Counted from the first letter of the stretch, positions 35,299-43,980 are shown. The stretch is DNA of 64,000 nucleotides from Bradyrhizobium sp. Tv2a-2 (GCF_000472425.1 NZ_AXAI01000011.1:124001-188000); one strand, 5' to 3'. The notes: a model not told the origin generated them from the sequence alone. Made by a program: numbers and translations.

Positions 35299-36942
35299 AT
35301 GACGCGGGCGGTGCTCAAGATGCCGACGGCCGAGGCGTTCGGGCTCGACCCCTTCCGGGACCATGTCGCACGCGGCATGCGCGATCTGTTCCGGCCGCTG
35401 GACGATCTCCTGGTCTCCGGCGGCGACCCGCGCCTCGCGCTCGATCCCGAAAGCCGGCTCAACGAATATGGCTGCGGCCCGCGGCCCGCGCCTGACGAAT
35501 TCAGCTTCGCATCGAGCACGGCATCGGTGATCTCCGAACGGGCCTATGAGCGCGCCGGGCGGGCGCGCGATGAGATGATGCGCGCGGCGATCTCACTCGG
35601 GCTCGATGAGGCGTTCGAGGCGCGGTTCGAGGCCATGCGCGATGAGCTGAAGGAGCGGCTCACGCTTGCCCAGGATGTTGGCGTCGTCTTTGCGCCCTCG
35701 GGTACCGATGCTCAGCTTCAGGCGCTGTTCGTGGCGCAGGCACGACTGGGGGGCCGGCTCACCACAATTCTGGTCGGATCGGACCAGACCGGCAGCGGCG
35801 CGGCCTATACCGCGCGCGGCCGCCATTTCAACATGCTGACGGCCGCGGGCTGCGCGGTTCGCAAGGACCAGCCGGTCGCGGGCCTGGCCGGCGAGGCCAT
35901 CGCGGTGCCGCTGATCGATCCGCATGGCGCGGTGAGGCGCCCGGAGAACGTCGATGCCGCTGTGCTCGACGCGCTCGCCGGCGCGACGGCGCGCGGGGCG
36001 GCCGTACTGCTCCAGGTGATGGATTCATCGAAGCTCGGCTGGCGCGCGCCTGGCGATGCCTGCCTTGCCGAAATCGCGCGGCGATGGCCCGATCAGGTGC
36101 AGATCGTCGTCGATGCCTGCCAGATGCGGCTTGGACGCGGCCGGCTCAGAGCCTATCTCGAGCGTGGCTACATGGTGCTGATCACCGGCTCGAAATATTT
36201 CGGCGGCCCGGCCTTTGCGGGCGCGCTGCTGTTGCCCGGTGCCGTGTCGCACCTCTTTCTCAAGAAAGGCGTGCAGCTTGCCCCGGGGCTTGCGGATTAC
36301 ACCAGCCGTAGCGATTGGCCGAAGGCGTACAAGGCCCTGCGCGGCCGGCTCGCGAGCCGCGCCAATCTCGGCCAGTGGCTGCGCTGGGAAGCCGCGCTCG
36401 AGGAGATGACCGCCTATTGCGCCGTGCCGGCTGCGTTCCGCAGTCACGCCGTCAGGGAGCTGGGCCGCGGCGTCGAAGATCTGATCAAGCTCTCGCCATC
36501 GCTTCAGGCGGTGCCGCGTCCCGTGCAGCCGCCGATAGCGGACGAGGAATTTTCGGACGCGACGATCTTTCCATTCACCTTGCACGGGCCGCGCGGCCCG
36601 ATTGGCGCGGAAACGTGCAGGGCGCTTTACCACGCGTTGAACCGCGACGTGAGCAAGCTGATTGCGAGCAGCCCGGCCGATCGCGATGTTGCCGCGCGTC
36701 GCTGTCTGATCGGCCAGCCCGTGAAACTGGAGCGTGCGGGCGCGGAGCCTATCGCCGCGCTGCGGCTCTGCATCGGCGCACGCCTGATCACCGAAGCCTG
36801 GTCCTGCGACGCGGCCGCCGCCCAACACAACCTCGAACATACGATCGATCGCATCGCCGACGTCGTCGCCAAGATCGAGCTTCTGCTGGCTGCAGCCGGC
36901 GCGGAATTCGTGGAGTCCCGAGATGAAGTCCAGCCTGCTTGA
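35299..36942 (+). CDS. PLP-dependent fold-type-I enzyme, family unassigned
   Basis: 547 residues. The cofactor site is visible as QIVVDACQMRLG (Asp binding the pyridine nitrogen) and VLITGSKYFGGPAFAG with Lys299 as the likely Schiff-base residue; FAPSGTDAQLQALF is the phosphate-side loop. The arrangement resembles class-V aminotransferases and desulfurases more than ordinary aminotransferases. The C-terminal third is a separate small domain. The reaction is unknown. It overlaps the ATP-grasp gene by 20 bases, so the two are coupled and probably act in one pathway. The frame is open further upstream, but ATG 35299 follows the previous stop. Confidence 0.72.
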   Translation: MTRAVLKMPTAEAFGLDPFRDHVARGMRDLFRPLDDLLVSGGDPRLALDPESRLNEYGCGPRPAPDEFSFASSTASVISERAYERAGRARDEMMRAAISLGLDEAFEARFEAMRDELKERLTLAQDVGVVFAPSGTDAQLQALFVAQARLGGRLTTILVGSDQTGSGAAYTARGRHFNMLTAAGCAVRKDQPVAGLAGEAIAVPLIDPHGAVRRPENVDAAVLDALAGATARGAAVLLQVMDSSKLGWRAPGDACLAEIARRWPDQVQIVVDACQMRLGRGRLRAYLERGYMVLITGSKYFGGPAFAGALLLPGAVSHLFLKKGVQLAPGLADYTSRSDWPKAYKALRGRLASRANLGQWLRWEAALEEMTAYCAVPAAFRSHAVRELGRGVEDLIKLSPSLQAVPRPVQPPIADEEFSDATIFPFTLHGPRGPIGAETCRALYHALNRDVSKLIASSPADRDVAARRCLIGQPVKLERAGAEPIAALRLCIGARLITEAWSCDAAAAQHNLEHTIDRIADVVAKIELLLAAAGAEFVESRDEVQPA

Positions 36943-38176
36943 AATCTCCGATGCTGCGCGTCACGGCTGCGCCGATCGCATTGGCATTGCCAAGCTTGCC
37001 AAGCTCGCTTTCGACGGCAAGGACATCCGCTCGATCTGGCGGGGGCTGATGGCAAAGTTGCTGGACGGTACCGGCGATGCAGGCGAGGGGATCGATCTGT
37101 CGCTGCTTGCGCAGCTGCTCGGCGACAAGCCGGCGGGGCTTGCGATCCAGCACGAGGTCCTGCTCAGGCATCAATTGTTCCGCGCGCCCTGCGCATCGAA
37201 ATCGCCGCATCTGCGCGTGCTCGCGCTCGCGGGTGCGACCGACATGGGCAGCAACACGCCGATCGAGTTCCTGCTCGAGGACTCCGGCATCGAGCTGATG
37301 GTGCTCTATGTGATTCCGGAGGCCGAGCTGCCGGTGCCGCTGCCGGATCATGACATTGCAATCGTGATTGCATCCGACTCCGAGGATTGCCGCGAAGCAT
37401 TGCGAAAGATCGATGCAGTCGCGGCACGCTGGCCGCGGCCGTTGCTCAACCCGCCGGAGCGCGTCGGCAATCTCGACCGCGACAAGCTGCACCGGCTGCT
37501 GACCGGGATCGAGGGCCTCGTCATTCCCGCAACCGTCGATGCGGACCGCGCGCAATTGCTGAACGCCGCGCAGTCGCCCGCCGCGCTTGGCAGCCTTGCG
37601 CCGGAGCTCGCCTTTCCCCTGATCATCAGGCCGCGCGGATCGCATGCCGGCGTCGGCCTTGCCAAGGTCGACGATGGCGCGGCGCTGAAGCTGTATCTCG
37701 AGGGCCGCGAGGAGCAGGCCTTCTTCATCTCCCGGTTCGTCGACTATGCGAGCGAGGACAAGCAGTTCCGCAAATACCGCGTCGTCTTCGTCGACGGGCA
37801 TCCCTATGCCTGCCACATGGCGATCGCGGACCGCTGGGACATCTGGTATCTCAACGCGGGGATGTCGGCGAGCGTCGCCAAGCGCCTGGAGGAGGAGACC
37901 TTCATGCGCACCTTCGACATCGGCTTCGGCCGTCGCCATCAATCGGCGCTTTCGGACGTGGCCAAGCATGTCGGCCTCGACTACTTCATCATCGACTGCG
38001 CAGAGACCAGCGACGGATCGCTTCTGATCTTCGAGGCCGACAATACCGCTGTCGTGCACAACATGGATCCGCCCGCCGTCTTCCCCTACAAGCCGCAGCA
38101 GATGCGCAAGATCTTCGCGGCTTTTTCCGCGATGCTGGAGCGGCGGGTCGCAGTGGAACGGGAGCGCGCCGCATGA
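36923..38176 (+). CDS. ATP-grasp ligase (RimK/glutathione-synthase-like)
   Basis: 417 residues. The C-terminal 220 form an ATP-grasp domain: FPLIIRPRGSHAGVGLAKV holds the nucleotide-clamp Lys/Arg strand and Gly-rich loop, QAFFISRFVDYASEDKQFRKYRVVFVDG follows, and the metal-binding end is DYFIIDCAE..LLIFEADNTAVVHNMDP with Glu and Asn. ATP-grasp enzymes join a carboxylate to an amine or thiol through an acyl phosphate. The N-terminal 200 residues are probably substrate binding and are not recognised. It overlaps both neighbours (20 and 4 bases), placing it firmly between two PLP enzymes. Confidence 0.78.
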   Translation: MKSSLLEISDAARHGCADRIGIAKLAKLAFDGKDIRSIWRGLMAKLLDGTGDAGEGIDLSLLAQLLGDKPAGLAIQHEVLLRHQLFRAPCASKSPHLRVLALAGATDMGSNTPIEFLLEDSGIELMVLYVIPEAELPVPLPDHDIAIVIASDSEDCREALRKIDAVAARWPRPLLNPPERVGNLDRDKLHRLLTGIEGLVIPATVDADRAQLLNAAQSPAALGSLAPELAFPLIIRPRGSHAGVGLAKVDDGAALKLYLEGREEQAFFISRFVDYASEDKQFRKYRVVFVDGHPYACHMAIADRWDIWYLNAGMSASVAKRLEEETFMRTFDIGFGRRHQSALSDVAKHVGLDYFIIDCAETSDGSLLIFEADNTAVVHNMDPPAVFPYKPQQMRKIFAAFSAMLERRVAVERERAA

Positions 38177-39684
38177 CCAGGCTATTGAGGGAAACGCCGC
38201 TTCGCGCCGAGGCGAGCGAGACGCTCGACCCGCAGAACTGGGACGAGCTGCGCGCGCTAGGTCATCGCATGCTCGATGACATGATCGATTACATCGCCTC
38301 CGTCCGCGACCGCCCGGTGTGGCAGCCGATTCCGGACCGGGTGCGCGCGCGCTTTCGCGAGCAGCTGCCGCGCGAGGCGTCGGATCTCGGCGAGGTCTAT
38401 CGCACTTTCGCCGATTTCGTCGCTCCTTACGCGACCGGAAATGTGCATCCGGGCTTCATGGGCTGGGTCCATGGCGGCGGCTCCGCCGTCGGCATGCTGG
38501 CGGAGATGCTGGCGGCCGGGCTCAACGCCAATCTCGGCGGCCGCGATCACGTTCCGATCGAGGTTGAGCGGCAGATCGTGCAATGGATGCGCGAGATGTT
38601 CGCTTTTCCCGATACTGCGAGCGGGATTTTTGTCACCGGCACATCGATGGCCAATCTCATGGCGGTGCTGGTGGCGCGGACCGCTGTGCTCGGCAAGCTG
38701 GCGCGGCAGCACGGCATTGGCAATGACGGCGCGCTGCTGACGGCCTACACGTCGAAGGCGGCGCATGGCTGCATCAGCAAGGCGATGGACATCGCCGGTT
38801 TCGGCAGCGACGCGCTGCGTTGCATCGGCGTCGATCAGGCGCATCGGATCGATGTGCGCGCTCTGCGCGACCAGATCGCCAGGGATCGCGAGATCGGCTT
38901 CAAGCCATTCCTGGTGGTCGGCTCCGCCGGCACCGTCGATATCGGGGCGATCGATGCGCTCGGGGAGCTTGCCGCGCTGTGCGCGGAGGAGAACATCTGG
39001 TTCCATGTCGACGGTGCCTTCGGCGCGCTCGGCATCCTTTCGCCGGCACTGGCGCCGCTGCTCGCCGGCATCGAGCGCGCCGATTCCATCGCGCTGGATT
39101 TTCACAAATGGGGGCAGGTGCCCTATGACGCCGGCTTTCTCATGGTCCGCGACGGCGAGCGTCATCGCGAGGCCTTTGCGGCACCCGCAGCCTATTTGCG
39201 GCGGGAGACCAGAGGGCTTGCGGCCGGATCGCCCTGGCCCTGCGACATGGGTCCGGATCTGTCGCGCGGCTTCCGTGCACTGAAGACCTGGTTCACGCTG
39301 AAGACTTACGGCACCGACAAGCTCGGGGCGATCATTACAAGGAGCTGTGCGCTCGCCGGATATCTGGAGGCGCGCATTCTGGCCGAGCCGCGGCTCGAAC
39401 TGCTCGCGCCGGTCAATCTCAACATCGTCTGCTTTCGCTACGCTTGCGAGGACGCCGACAAGGTGAACGGCCAGATCGTCGTCGACATTCAGGAATCGGG
39501 CATCGCGGCGCCGTCGACCACGGTTATCGACGGCCGGCTGGCGATCCGTGCCGCCATTGTCAACCATCGTACCGACGTCTGCGACATCGACGCGATGATC
39601 GCGGCGGTGCTGGAATTTGGCGCGCAGCGCTCGAGTCGTCGCGACAGGCTGCCGGACATCGAGGCGCCGCCGCTGGCGCTCTGA
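38173..39684 (+). CDS. Group II PLP-dependent decarboxylase (aromatic-L-amino-acid decarboxylase-like)
   Basis: 503 residues. Family features are NVHPGFMGWVHGGGSAVGMLAEMLAAGLN near 90-120, GIFVTGTSMANLMAVLVAR, WFHVDGAFGA (Asp for the pyridine nitrogen) and LDFHKWGQVPYDAGFLMVRD with Lys312 for the Schiff base. Group II enzymes remove the carboxylate of Tyr, Trp, DOPA, Glu or related amino acids to give an amine; a few act as amine-forming aldehyde synthases. The His-Lys-Trp motif is intact, so activity is likely. The ATG overlaps the previous TGA. The product could be the amine substrate of the ATP-grasp ligase, which is an inference. Confidence 0.82.
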   Translation: MTRLLRETPLRAEASETLDPQNWDELRALGHRMLDDMIDYIASVRDRPVWQPIPDRVRARFREQLPREASDLGEVYRTFADFVAPYATGNVHPGFMGWVHGGGSAVGMLAEMLAAGLNANLGGRDHVPIEVERQIVQWMREMFAFPDTASGIFVTGTSMANLMAVLVARTAVLGKLARQHGIGNDGALLTAYTSKAAHGCISKAMDIAGFGSDALRCIGVDQAHRIDVRALRDQIARDREIGFKPFLVVGSAGTVDIGAIDALGELAALCAEENIWFHVDGAFGALGILSPALAPLLAGIERADSIALDFHKWGQVPYDAGFLMVRDGERHREAFAAPAAYLRRETRGLAAGSPWPCDMGPDLSRGFRALKTWFTLKTYGTDKLGAIITRSCALAGYLEARILAEPRLELLAPVNLNIVCFRYACEDADKVNGQIVVDIQESGIAAPSTTVIDGRLAIRAAIVNHRTDVCDIDAMIAAVLEFGAQRSSRRDRLPDIEAPPLAL

Positions 39685-39714
39685 GGACACCGCTCAGCTT
39701 CAAACGCGCAGGCG

Positions 39715-39756
39715 CGACCCGCGTGCACCGACGTTTGATCGGTCGCACGCGGGTCG
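39715..39756. terminator. Large hairpin between the PLP operon and flbT
   Basis: CGACCCGCGTGC (39715-39726) pairs with GCACGCGGGTCG (39745-39756), extended inward by ACCGA/TCGGT. It lies between two convergent genes (stops at 39684 and 39787) and probably ends both transcripts, though a clear U-tail is missing. Confidence 0.6.
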
Positions 39757-39786
39757 TCGTCTTGCTGTCGAATGCAACGGGGTAGT

Positions 39787-40212
39787 TTAGGCGGCCGAGG
39801 AGACGCCCGGCTTGTTGGCGTTCATCGCCTGGATCTGGTCGAGCAGCTCCCGTTCGTAAGCGATGAGCTTCCTGGCCTGCTTCAGTGCCAGGTAAAGCTC
39901 CCCGCTCAGGATGTGGTTGTTGATGCCCTCGATGATCGGCCATGCGTTCGGCACTGCGGTGACGAAGTCGCGCAGCAGGTTGAAATAGGTGCCGTGATTG
40001 TTCTGCTCCGGCGAAATGTACATCAGCTGCACCGCCAGATAGATCAGCTTGGCCGGCGTATCGGCGATCTCCGGCGTCAGGATGTCCTTCTCGCGCAGGA
40101 TCGGCACGTTGTCGCCGTCGATCAGGAACCGGGCACGCTGATCGGTGTTGGTGATGACGCAGGAGCCGATGATGATTCGCTCGTGCGGCTTGAGTTCGAC
40201 CTTCAGAGCCAT
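39787..40212 (-). CDS. flbT: Flagellin synthesis regulator FlbT
   Basis: 141 residues. LKPHERIIIGSCVITNTDQRARFLIDGDNVPILREKDILTPEIADTPAKLIYLAVQLMYI is the FlbT signature, with the YFNLLRDFVTAVP segment following. In Caulobacter FlbT binds the 5' leader of flagellin mRNA and limits translation until the hook is complete. Here it is divergent from flagellin 1, and a CtrA-like box with TTAACCAT lies about 120 bases upstream. The adjacent flagellin leaders contain hairpins that could be its targets. Confidence 0.95.
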   Translation of the reverse strand: MALKVELKPHERIIIGSCVITNTDQRARFLIDGDNVPILREKDILTPEIADTPAKLIYLAVQLMYISPEQNNHGTYFNLLRDFVTAVPNAWPIIEGINNHILSGELYLALKQARKLIAYERELLDQIQAMNANKPGVSSAA

Positions 40213-40564
40213 ATTGTCCTCCGTTGCCGCTTCTAACGCCGGCGATCAACCACTGCGAAACAAGAGCGGTGACCCATAATGCGCCGGCGCGCGACGGTGC
40301 TCTGCCCCCGGGCGTTATCCTTTACGATCATGGTTAACGACCGGTAAACGTCGCGGGTCCTCGCACCGATTATCCTGCAATAGCAAAGGCATTTATGCGC
40401 GGTCCGGCCGCGTCGCTGCGTAGTCGGGGAGATAGCCGGGCCGTCTTCGGCGGCTGCAATCACCTCCGCTTCACCCTTTGTTAGCCAGTTCGATTCACCT
40501 TCCGCGGGTGCCCGATCAGGAAGATCGGGTCAGTATCGAGTTCACACCAGAAAGGTATGAAACA
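40213..40564. promoter_or_regulatory. Divergent flbT / flagellin-1 regulatory region
   Basis: 352 bases. On the minus strand TTTA-N7-TTAACCAT (40330-40348), a CtrA-like box with one mismatch, points toward flbT. In the flagellin-1 leader CCCGATC-AGGAA-GATCGGG (40511-40529) forms a 7-bp hairpin about 36 bases before the start codon. AGAAAGG lies at about ten bases from ATG 40565. No sigma54 box was found. Confidence 0.55.
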
Positions 40565-42118
40565 ATGTCGTCTATCGTTCTTTCCGCCTCCGTCCGTCAG
40601 AACCTGCTCTCGCTGCAGTCGACCGCTACGCTGCTCGCCACCACCCAGAACGACCTCGCCACCGGCAACAAGGTCAACTCCGCTCTCGACAACCCGACCA
40701 ACTACTTCACCGCACAGTCGCTGAACAACCGTTCCAGCGATATCAGCAACCTGCTCGACAGCATCGGCAACGGCGTTCAGGTGCTGCAGGCCGCCAACAC
40801 CGGCATCACATCGCTGCAGAGCCTCGTCGACAGCGCCAAGTCGATCGCCAACCAGGTGCTGCAGAGCCCGGTCGGCTACTCCACCAAATCCAACGTCACC
40901 TCGGCCACGGTGACTGGCGCGACCTCGACCAACCTGTTGAACTTCGCGCAGGGCCAGCTCACCGGCGCCGCCGTCAAGAACGACAATACCGGCACTGCTG
41001 CGGCGATCACCGGTTCGACGCTGCTGTCGGGCACCGCGGGCACCGGCTCGAACGACCTCGCCACCGGGCTCACCACCGCCGACTCACTGGTCGTCAACGG
41101 CGTCACCTTCGGCTTCGTGGCCGGCACCTCCAGCTCCGGCACCTCGATCGGCATCGGCGATACCGTGGCGCATCTGTTGTCCACGGTCGATGCCGCGGCC
41201 GGCGTCACCTCCAGCATCTCCGGGGGGGCCATCACGTTCTCGGCTGCGGGCAGCACGAGCGGCGTGACCATCGGCGGCAGTGCGGCCGCTCTGACCGACC
41301 TCGGCTTTACGGCAACCGGCAACGGGCTCGAGGGCGAGACGCTCAGCATCGCTGCGACTGGCGGCGGTACCGCGACCGCGATCACCTTCGGCGTGCTGTC
41401 AGGGCAGGTCGCGACGCTGAACCAGCTCAACACGGCGCTGGCAGCGAACAACCTGCAAGCCACCGTCGATTCGAGCGGTCACATCAACATCTCGACCACG
41501 AACGATGCCGCGTCCTCCACCATCGGCGCGATCACCGGCACCGCGACCGCCGCTAGCCAGGCGTTCAACGGCCTGACCGCAGCGGCATCCGTTGCCGATC
41601 CGAACTCGCAGTCGCAGCGCGCAGGCCTGGTGGCGCAGTACAACAACGTGCTGTCGCAGATCAACTCGACCGCGCAGGATGCCTCCTTCAACGGCGTCAA
41701 CCTGCTGAACGGCGACACGCTGAAGCTCGTGTTCGACGAGACCGGCAAGTCGACGCTGAGCATCACCGGCGTGACGTTCAACACCACAGGCCTTGGCCTG
41801 TCGACGCTGACCGCGGGCACCGACTTCCTCGACAACAGCTCAGCCAACAGCGTTCTGACCACGTTGAACACTGCCTCGACCACGCTGCGGTCGGAAGCTT
41901 CGACACTGGGTTCGAACCTCTCGATCGTGCAGATCCGTGAGGACTTCAACAAGAACCTGATCAACGTGCTGCAGACCGGTTCGTCGAACCTGACACTCGC
42001 CGACACCAACGAGCTCGCGGCCGACAGCCAGGCGCTGTCGACCCGCCAGTCCATCGCGGTCCAGGCGCTGTCGCTCGCCAACCAGTCGCAGGCAAGCGTG
42101 CTGCAGCTGCTGCGCTGA
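40565..42118 (+). CDS. fliC: Flagellin 1
   Basis: 517 residues. The conserved ends form the filament core: SSIVLSASVRQNLLSLQSTATLLATTQNDLATGNKVNSALDNPTNYFTAQSL at the N-terminus, and the C-terminal SIVQIREDFNKNLINVLQTGSSNLTLADTNELAADSQALSTRQSIAVQALSLANQSQASVLQLLR. The variable middle (about 135-330) contains a DUF1522-like module. It is exported through the flagellar apparatus and assembled into the filament; FlaF and FlbT nearby control its level. It is a tandem paralogue of flagellin 2, and a 47-base stretch (41121-41167) is identical in both genes. A terminator follows at 42147. Confidence 0.95.
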   Translation: MSSIVLSASVRQNLLSLQSTATLLATTQNDLATGNKVNSALDNPTNYFTAQSLNNRSSDISNLLDSIGNGVQVLQAANTGITSLQSLVDSAKSIANQVLQSPVGYSTKSNVTSATVTGATSTNLLNFAQGQLTGAAVKNDNTGTAAAITGSTLLSGTAGTGSNDLATGLTTADSLVVNGVTFGFVAGTSSSGTSIGIGDTVAHLLSTVDAAAGVTSSISGGAITFSAAGSTSGVTIGGSAAALTDLGFTATGNGLEGETLSIAATGGGTATAITFGVLSGQVATLNQLNTALAANNLQATVDSSGHINISTTNDAASSTIGAITGTATAASQAFNGLTAAASVADPNSQSQRAGLVAQYNNVLSQINSTAQDASFNGVNLLNGDTLKLVFDETGKSTLSITGVTFNTTGLGLSTLTAGTDFLDNSSANSVLTTLNTASTTLRSEASTLGSNLSIVQIREDFNKNLINVLQTGSSNLTLADTNELAADSQALSTRQSIAVQALSLANQSQASVLQLLR

Positions 42119-42146
42119 TACGGAACGGAACGAAAGACGACGCGCG

Positions 42147-42170
42147 AACGGCGGGGGCAACCCCGCCGTT
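42147..42170 (+). terminator. Rho-independent terminator after flagellin 1
   Basis: AACGGCGGGG-GCAA-CCCCGCCGTT, a perfect 10-bp stem with a GCAA tetraloop, followed by TTCGTTTTT, 29 bases after the stop codon. Confidence 0.92.
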
Positions 42171-42217
42171 TTCGTTTTTGGCCACCTTTCTTGATGCTCA
42201 AGCGCGGTAGGGAGCCG

Positions 42218-42256
42218 TTAACCGAACAATTTAAACAGCCATTAACCATAATTTAA
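42218..42256 (+). promoter_or_regulatory. Cluster of CtrA boxes upstream of flagellin 2
   Basis: TTAA tetramers at 42231, 42242 and 42253 are each separated by exactly 7 bases, giving two overlapping perfect TTAA-N7-TTAA sites; the middle one reads TTAACCAT, the full CtrA half-site. Another TTAACC begins at 42218. The array ends 48 bases before the start codon, overlapping the expected promoter position. Confidence 0.75.
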
Positions 42257-42262
42257 GCGTGT

Positions 42263-42294
42263 CTTCCTAGAAATAGGCCACCTAACTAGGAAGG
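42263..42294 (+). promoter_or_regulatory. Leader hairpin sequestering the flagellin-2 ribosome-binding site
   Basis: CTTCCTAG (42263-42270) is perfectly complementary to CTAGGAAG (42286-42293) across a 15-base loop. The right arm contains the Shine-Dalgarno sequence AGGAAGG (42288-42294), which lies nine bases before ATG 42304. When folded the site is blocked. This is what FlbT-dependent translational control of flagellin would need. Confidence 0.7.
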
Positions 42295-42303
42295 CTAAAC
42301 ACA

Positions 42304-43830
42304 ATGTCCGGTATCGTTCTTTCGGCATCGGTTCGTCAGAACCTGCTTGCGTTGCAATCGACGGCTTCGCTCCTTGCGAAGACCCAAAATGATTTGGCCA
42401 CCGGCAACAAGGTCAATTCGGCGCTCGACAATCCAACCGAATATTTCACGGCGGCGTCGCTCAACAACCGAGCCGGCGACATCTCGAACCTGCTCGACGG
42501 TATCAGTAACGGCGTGCAGGTGCTGCAGGCGGCCAACACCGGCCTGACCTCGCTGCAGCAATTGGTTGACAACGCCAAGTCGATCGCCAACCAGGTGTTG
42601 CAGACGACGACGGGTTACGACACCAAGTCCAACGTCACCACGACCCCGCTGACCGGCGCGACCTCGACTAACCTGCTGGGCGCGGCGACGCTGCCAATCA
42701 CGGGCAGCACGGTCAACACCGACAACGCGACCCCGGGCGCGATCACCGGTACGACCTTGCTCTCGGGCACGGGCAGCTCGACATCGAATGACCTCGCCAG
42801 CGGCATCACCACCGGCGACACCCTGGTGGTCAACGGCACGACCTTTACGTTCACGACCGGCACCTCCAGCTCCGGCACCTCGATCGGCATCGGCGATACC
42901 GTGTCGCACATGCTTGCTGCGATCGACAGCGTTTCCGGTGCTTCCGCCACCATCTCCAACGGCGCAATCACGCTCACGCCTTCGCCCGCAGGACTCACGC
43001 TATCAGGCACTGCCTTGGCCAAGCTTGGACTTCCTCTCGAAGGTGACGGTCTTGTCAACCAGACCCTGACGATCCAGCCGACGGGCGGCGGCACGACCAC
43101 CAACCTGACCTTCGGCTTCGGCAACGGTCAGATCTCGACACTCAACCAGCTCAACGCAGCGCTGGCGCCCAACAATCTGCAAGCCAGCATCAGCCCGACC
43201 GGCGCGATCACCCTGCAAACCACCAACGCTTCGGCGTCCTCGACGATCGCCACGATCACCAGTTCGTCGGCAGCGTTCACCGGTCTGACGGCAGGTGCGC
43301 CAGTGGCTGATCCGGACGCGCAGGCGACCCGCGCCAGCCTGGTCAACCAGTACAACAACCTGCTTGCGCAGATTAACACCACCGCGCAGGATTCCTCGTT
43401 CAACGGCATCAATCTCCTGAACGGTGATACGCTGAACCTGGTGTTCAACGAGACCGGGCGCTCCACGCTGAGCATCCAGGGCGTCATCTTCAACGACGCC
43501 GGCATTGGGCTTTCGCAGCTGAGCGTCGGCACCGACTTCCTCGACAGCAATTCGGCCACCAAGGTGCTCAACACGCTCAATGCCGCGAGCGATACGCTGC
43601 GCGCGGAATCCTCGGCGCTGGGCTCGAATCTTTCGATCGTGCAGATCCGCCAGGACTTCAACAAGAATCTGGTCAACGTGCTGCAGACCGGCGCTTCGAA
43701 CCTGATCCTTGCGGATACGAACGAGGAAGCCGCCAACAGCCAGGCGCTCTCGACTCGCCAATCGATCGCGGTCAACGCACTCGCGCTCGCCAACCAGTCG
43801 CAGGCCAGCGTGCTGCAGCTGCTGCGCTAA
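42304..43830 (+). CDS. fliC: Flagellin 2
   Basis: 508 residues, a clear paralogue of flagellin 1 with near-identical filament-core ends (SGIVLSASVRQNLLALQSTASLLAKTQNDLATGNKVNSALDNPTEYFTAASL; SIAVNALALANQSQASVLQLLR) and a more divergent surface-exposed middle. The DUF1522-like segment (TGDTLVVNGTTFTFTTGTSSSGTSIGIGDTVSHM) shares 47 identical bases with flagellin 1. Upstream are overlapping CtrA boxes and a hairpin masking the ribosome-binding site. Subpolar flagella of Bradyrhizobium contain several flagellins of this kind. A terminator follows. Confidence 0.95.
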   Translation: MSGIVLSASVRQNLLALQSTASLLAKTQNDLATGNKVNSALDNPTEYFTAASLNNRAGDISNLLDGISNGVQVLQAANTGLTSLQQLVDNAKSIANQVLQTTTGYDTKSNVTTTPLTGATSTNLLGAATLPITGSTVNTDNATPGAITGTTLLSGTGSSTSNDLASGITTGDTLVVNGTTFTFTTGTSSSGTSIGIGDTVSHMLAAIDSVSGASATISNGAITLTPSPAGLTLSGTALAKLGLPLEGDGLVNQTLTIQPTGGGTTTNLTFGFGNGQISTLNQLNAALAPNNLQASISPTGAITLQTTNASASSTIATITSSSAAFTGLTAGAPVADPDAQATRASLVNQYNNLLAQINTTAQDSSFNGINLLNGDTLNLVFNETGRSTLSIQGVIFNDAGIGLSQLSVGTDFLDSNSATKVLNTLNAASDTLRAESSALGSNLSIVQIRQDFNKNLVNVLQTGASNLILADTNEEAANSQALSTRQSIAVNALALANQSQASVLQLLR

Positions 43831-43852
43831 GCCAACGGCAAGCAAAACGGCA

Positions 43853-43884
43853 AAGCGGCGGAGCGAGAGCTCCGCCGCTTTTTT
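43853..43884 (+). terminator. Rho-independent terminator after flagellin 2
   Basis: AAGCGGCGGAGC-GAGA-GCTCCGCCGCTT, a perfect 12-bp stem with a 4-base loop, followed by a T-run, 22 bases after the stop codon. Confidence 0.95.
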
Positions 43885-43980
43885 CGTTTGGCGTTATCAT
43901 CGCTGCATCGCGCCGCGTCGATCGTTACAACGAGCATCGACTTGTTTTCAGTCCGGTGGGTACATCTACGGGAGAGCGCG

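Noticed and set aside
40485..40500. GTTCGATTC resembling a tRNA T-loop
   Set aside because: No acceptor stem, D-arm or anticodon arm can be drawn around it.
43886..43907. Possible sigma54 promoter before flaF (TTGGCG...TCGC)
   Set aside because: GG/GC spacing is right, but both boxes deviate (GGCGT for GGCAC, TCGC for TTGC).
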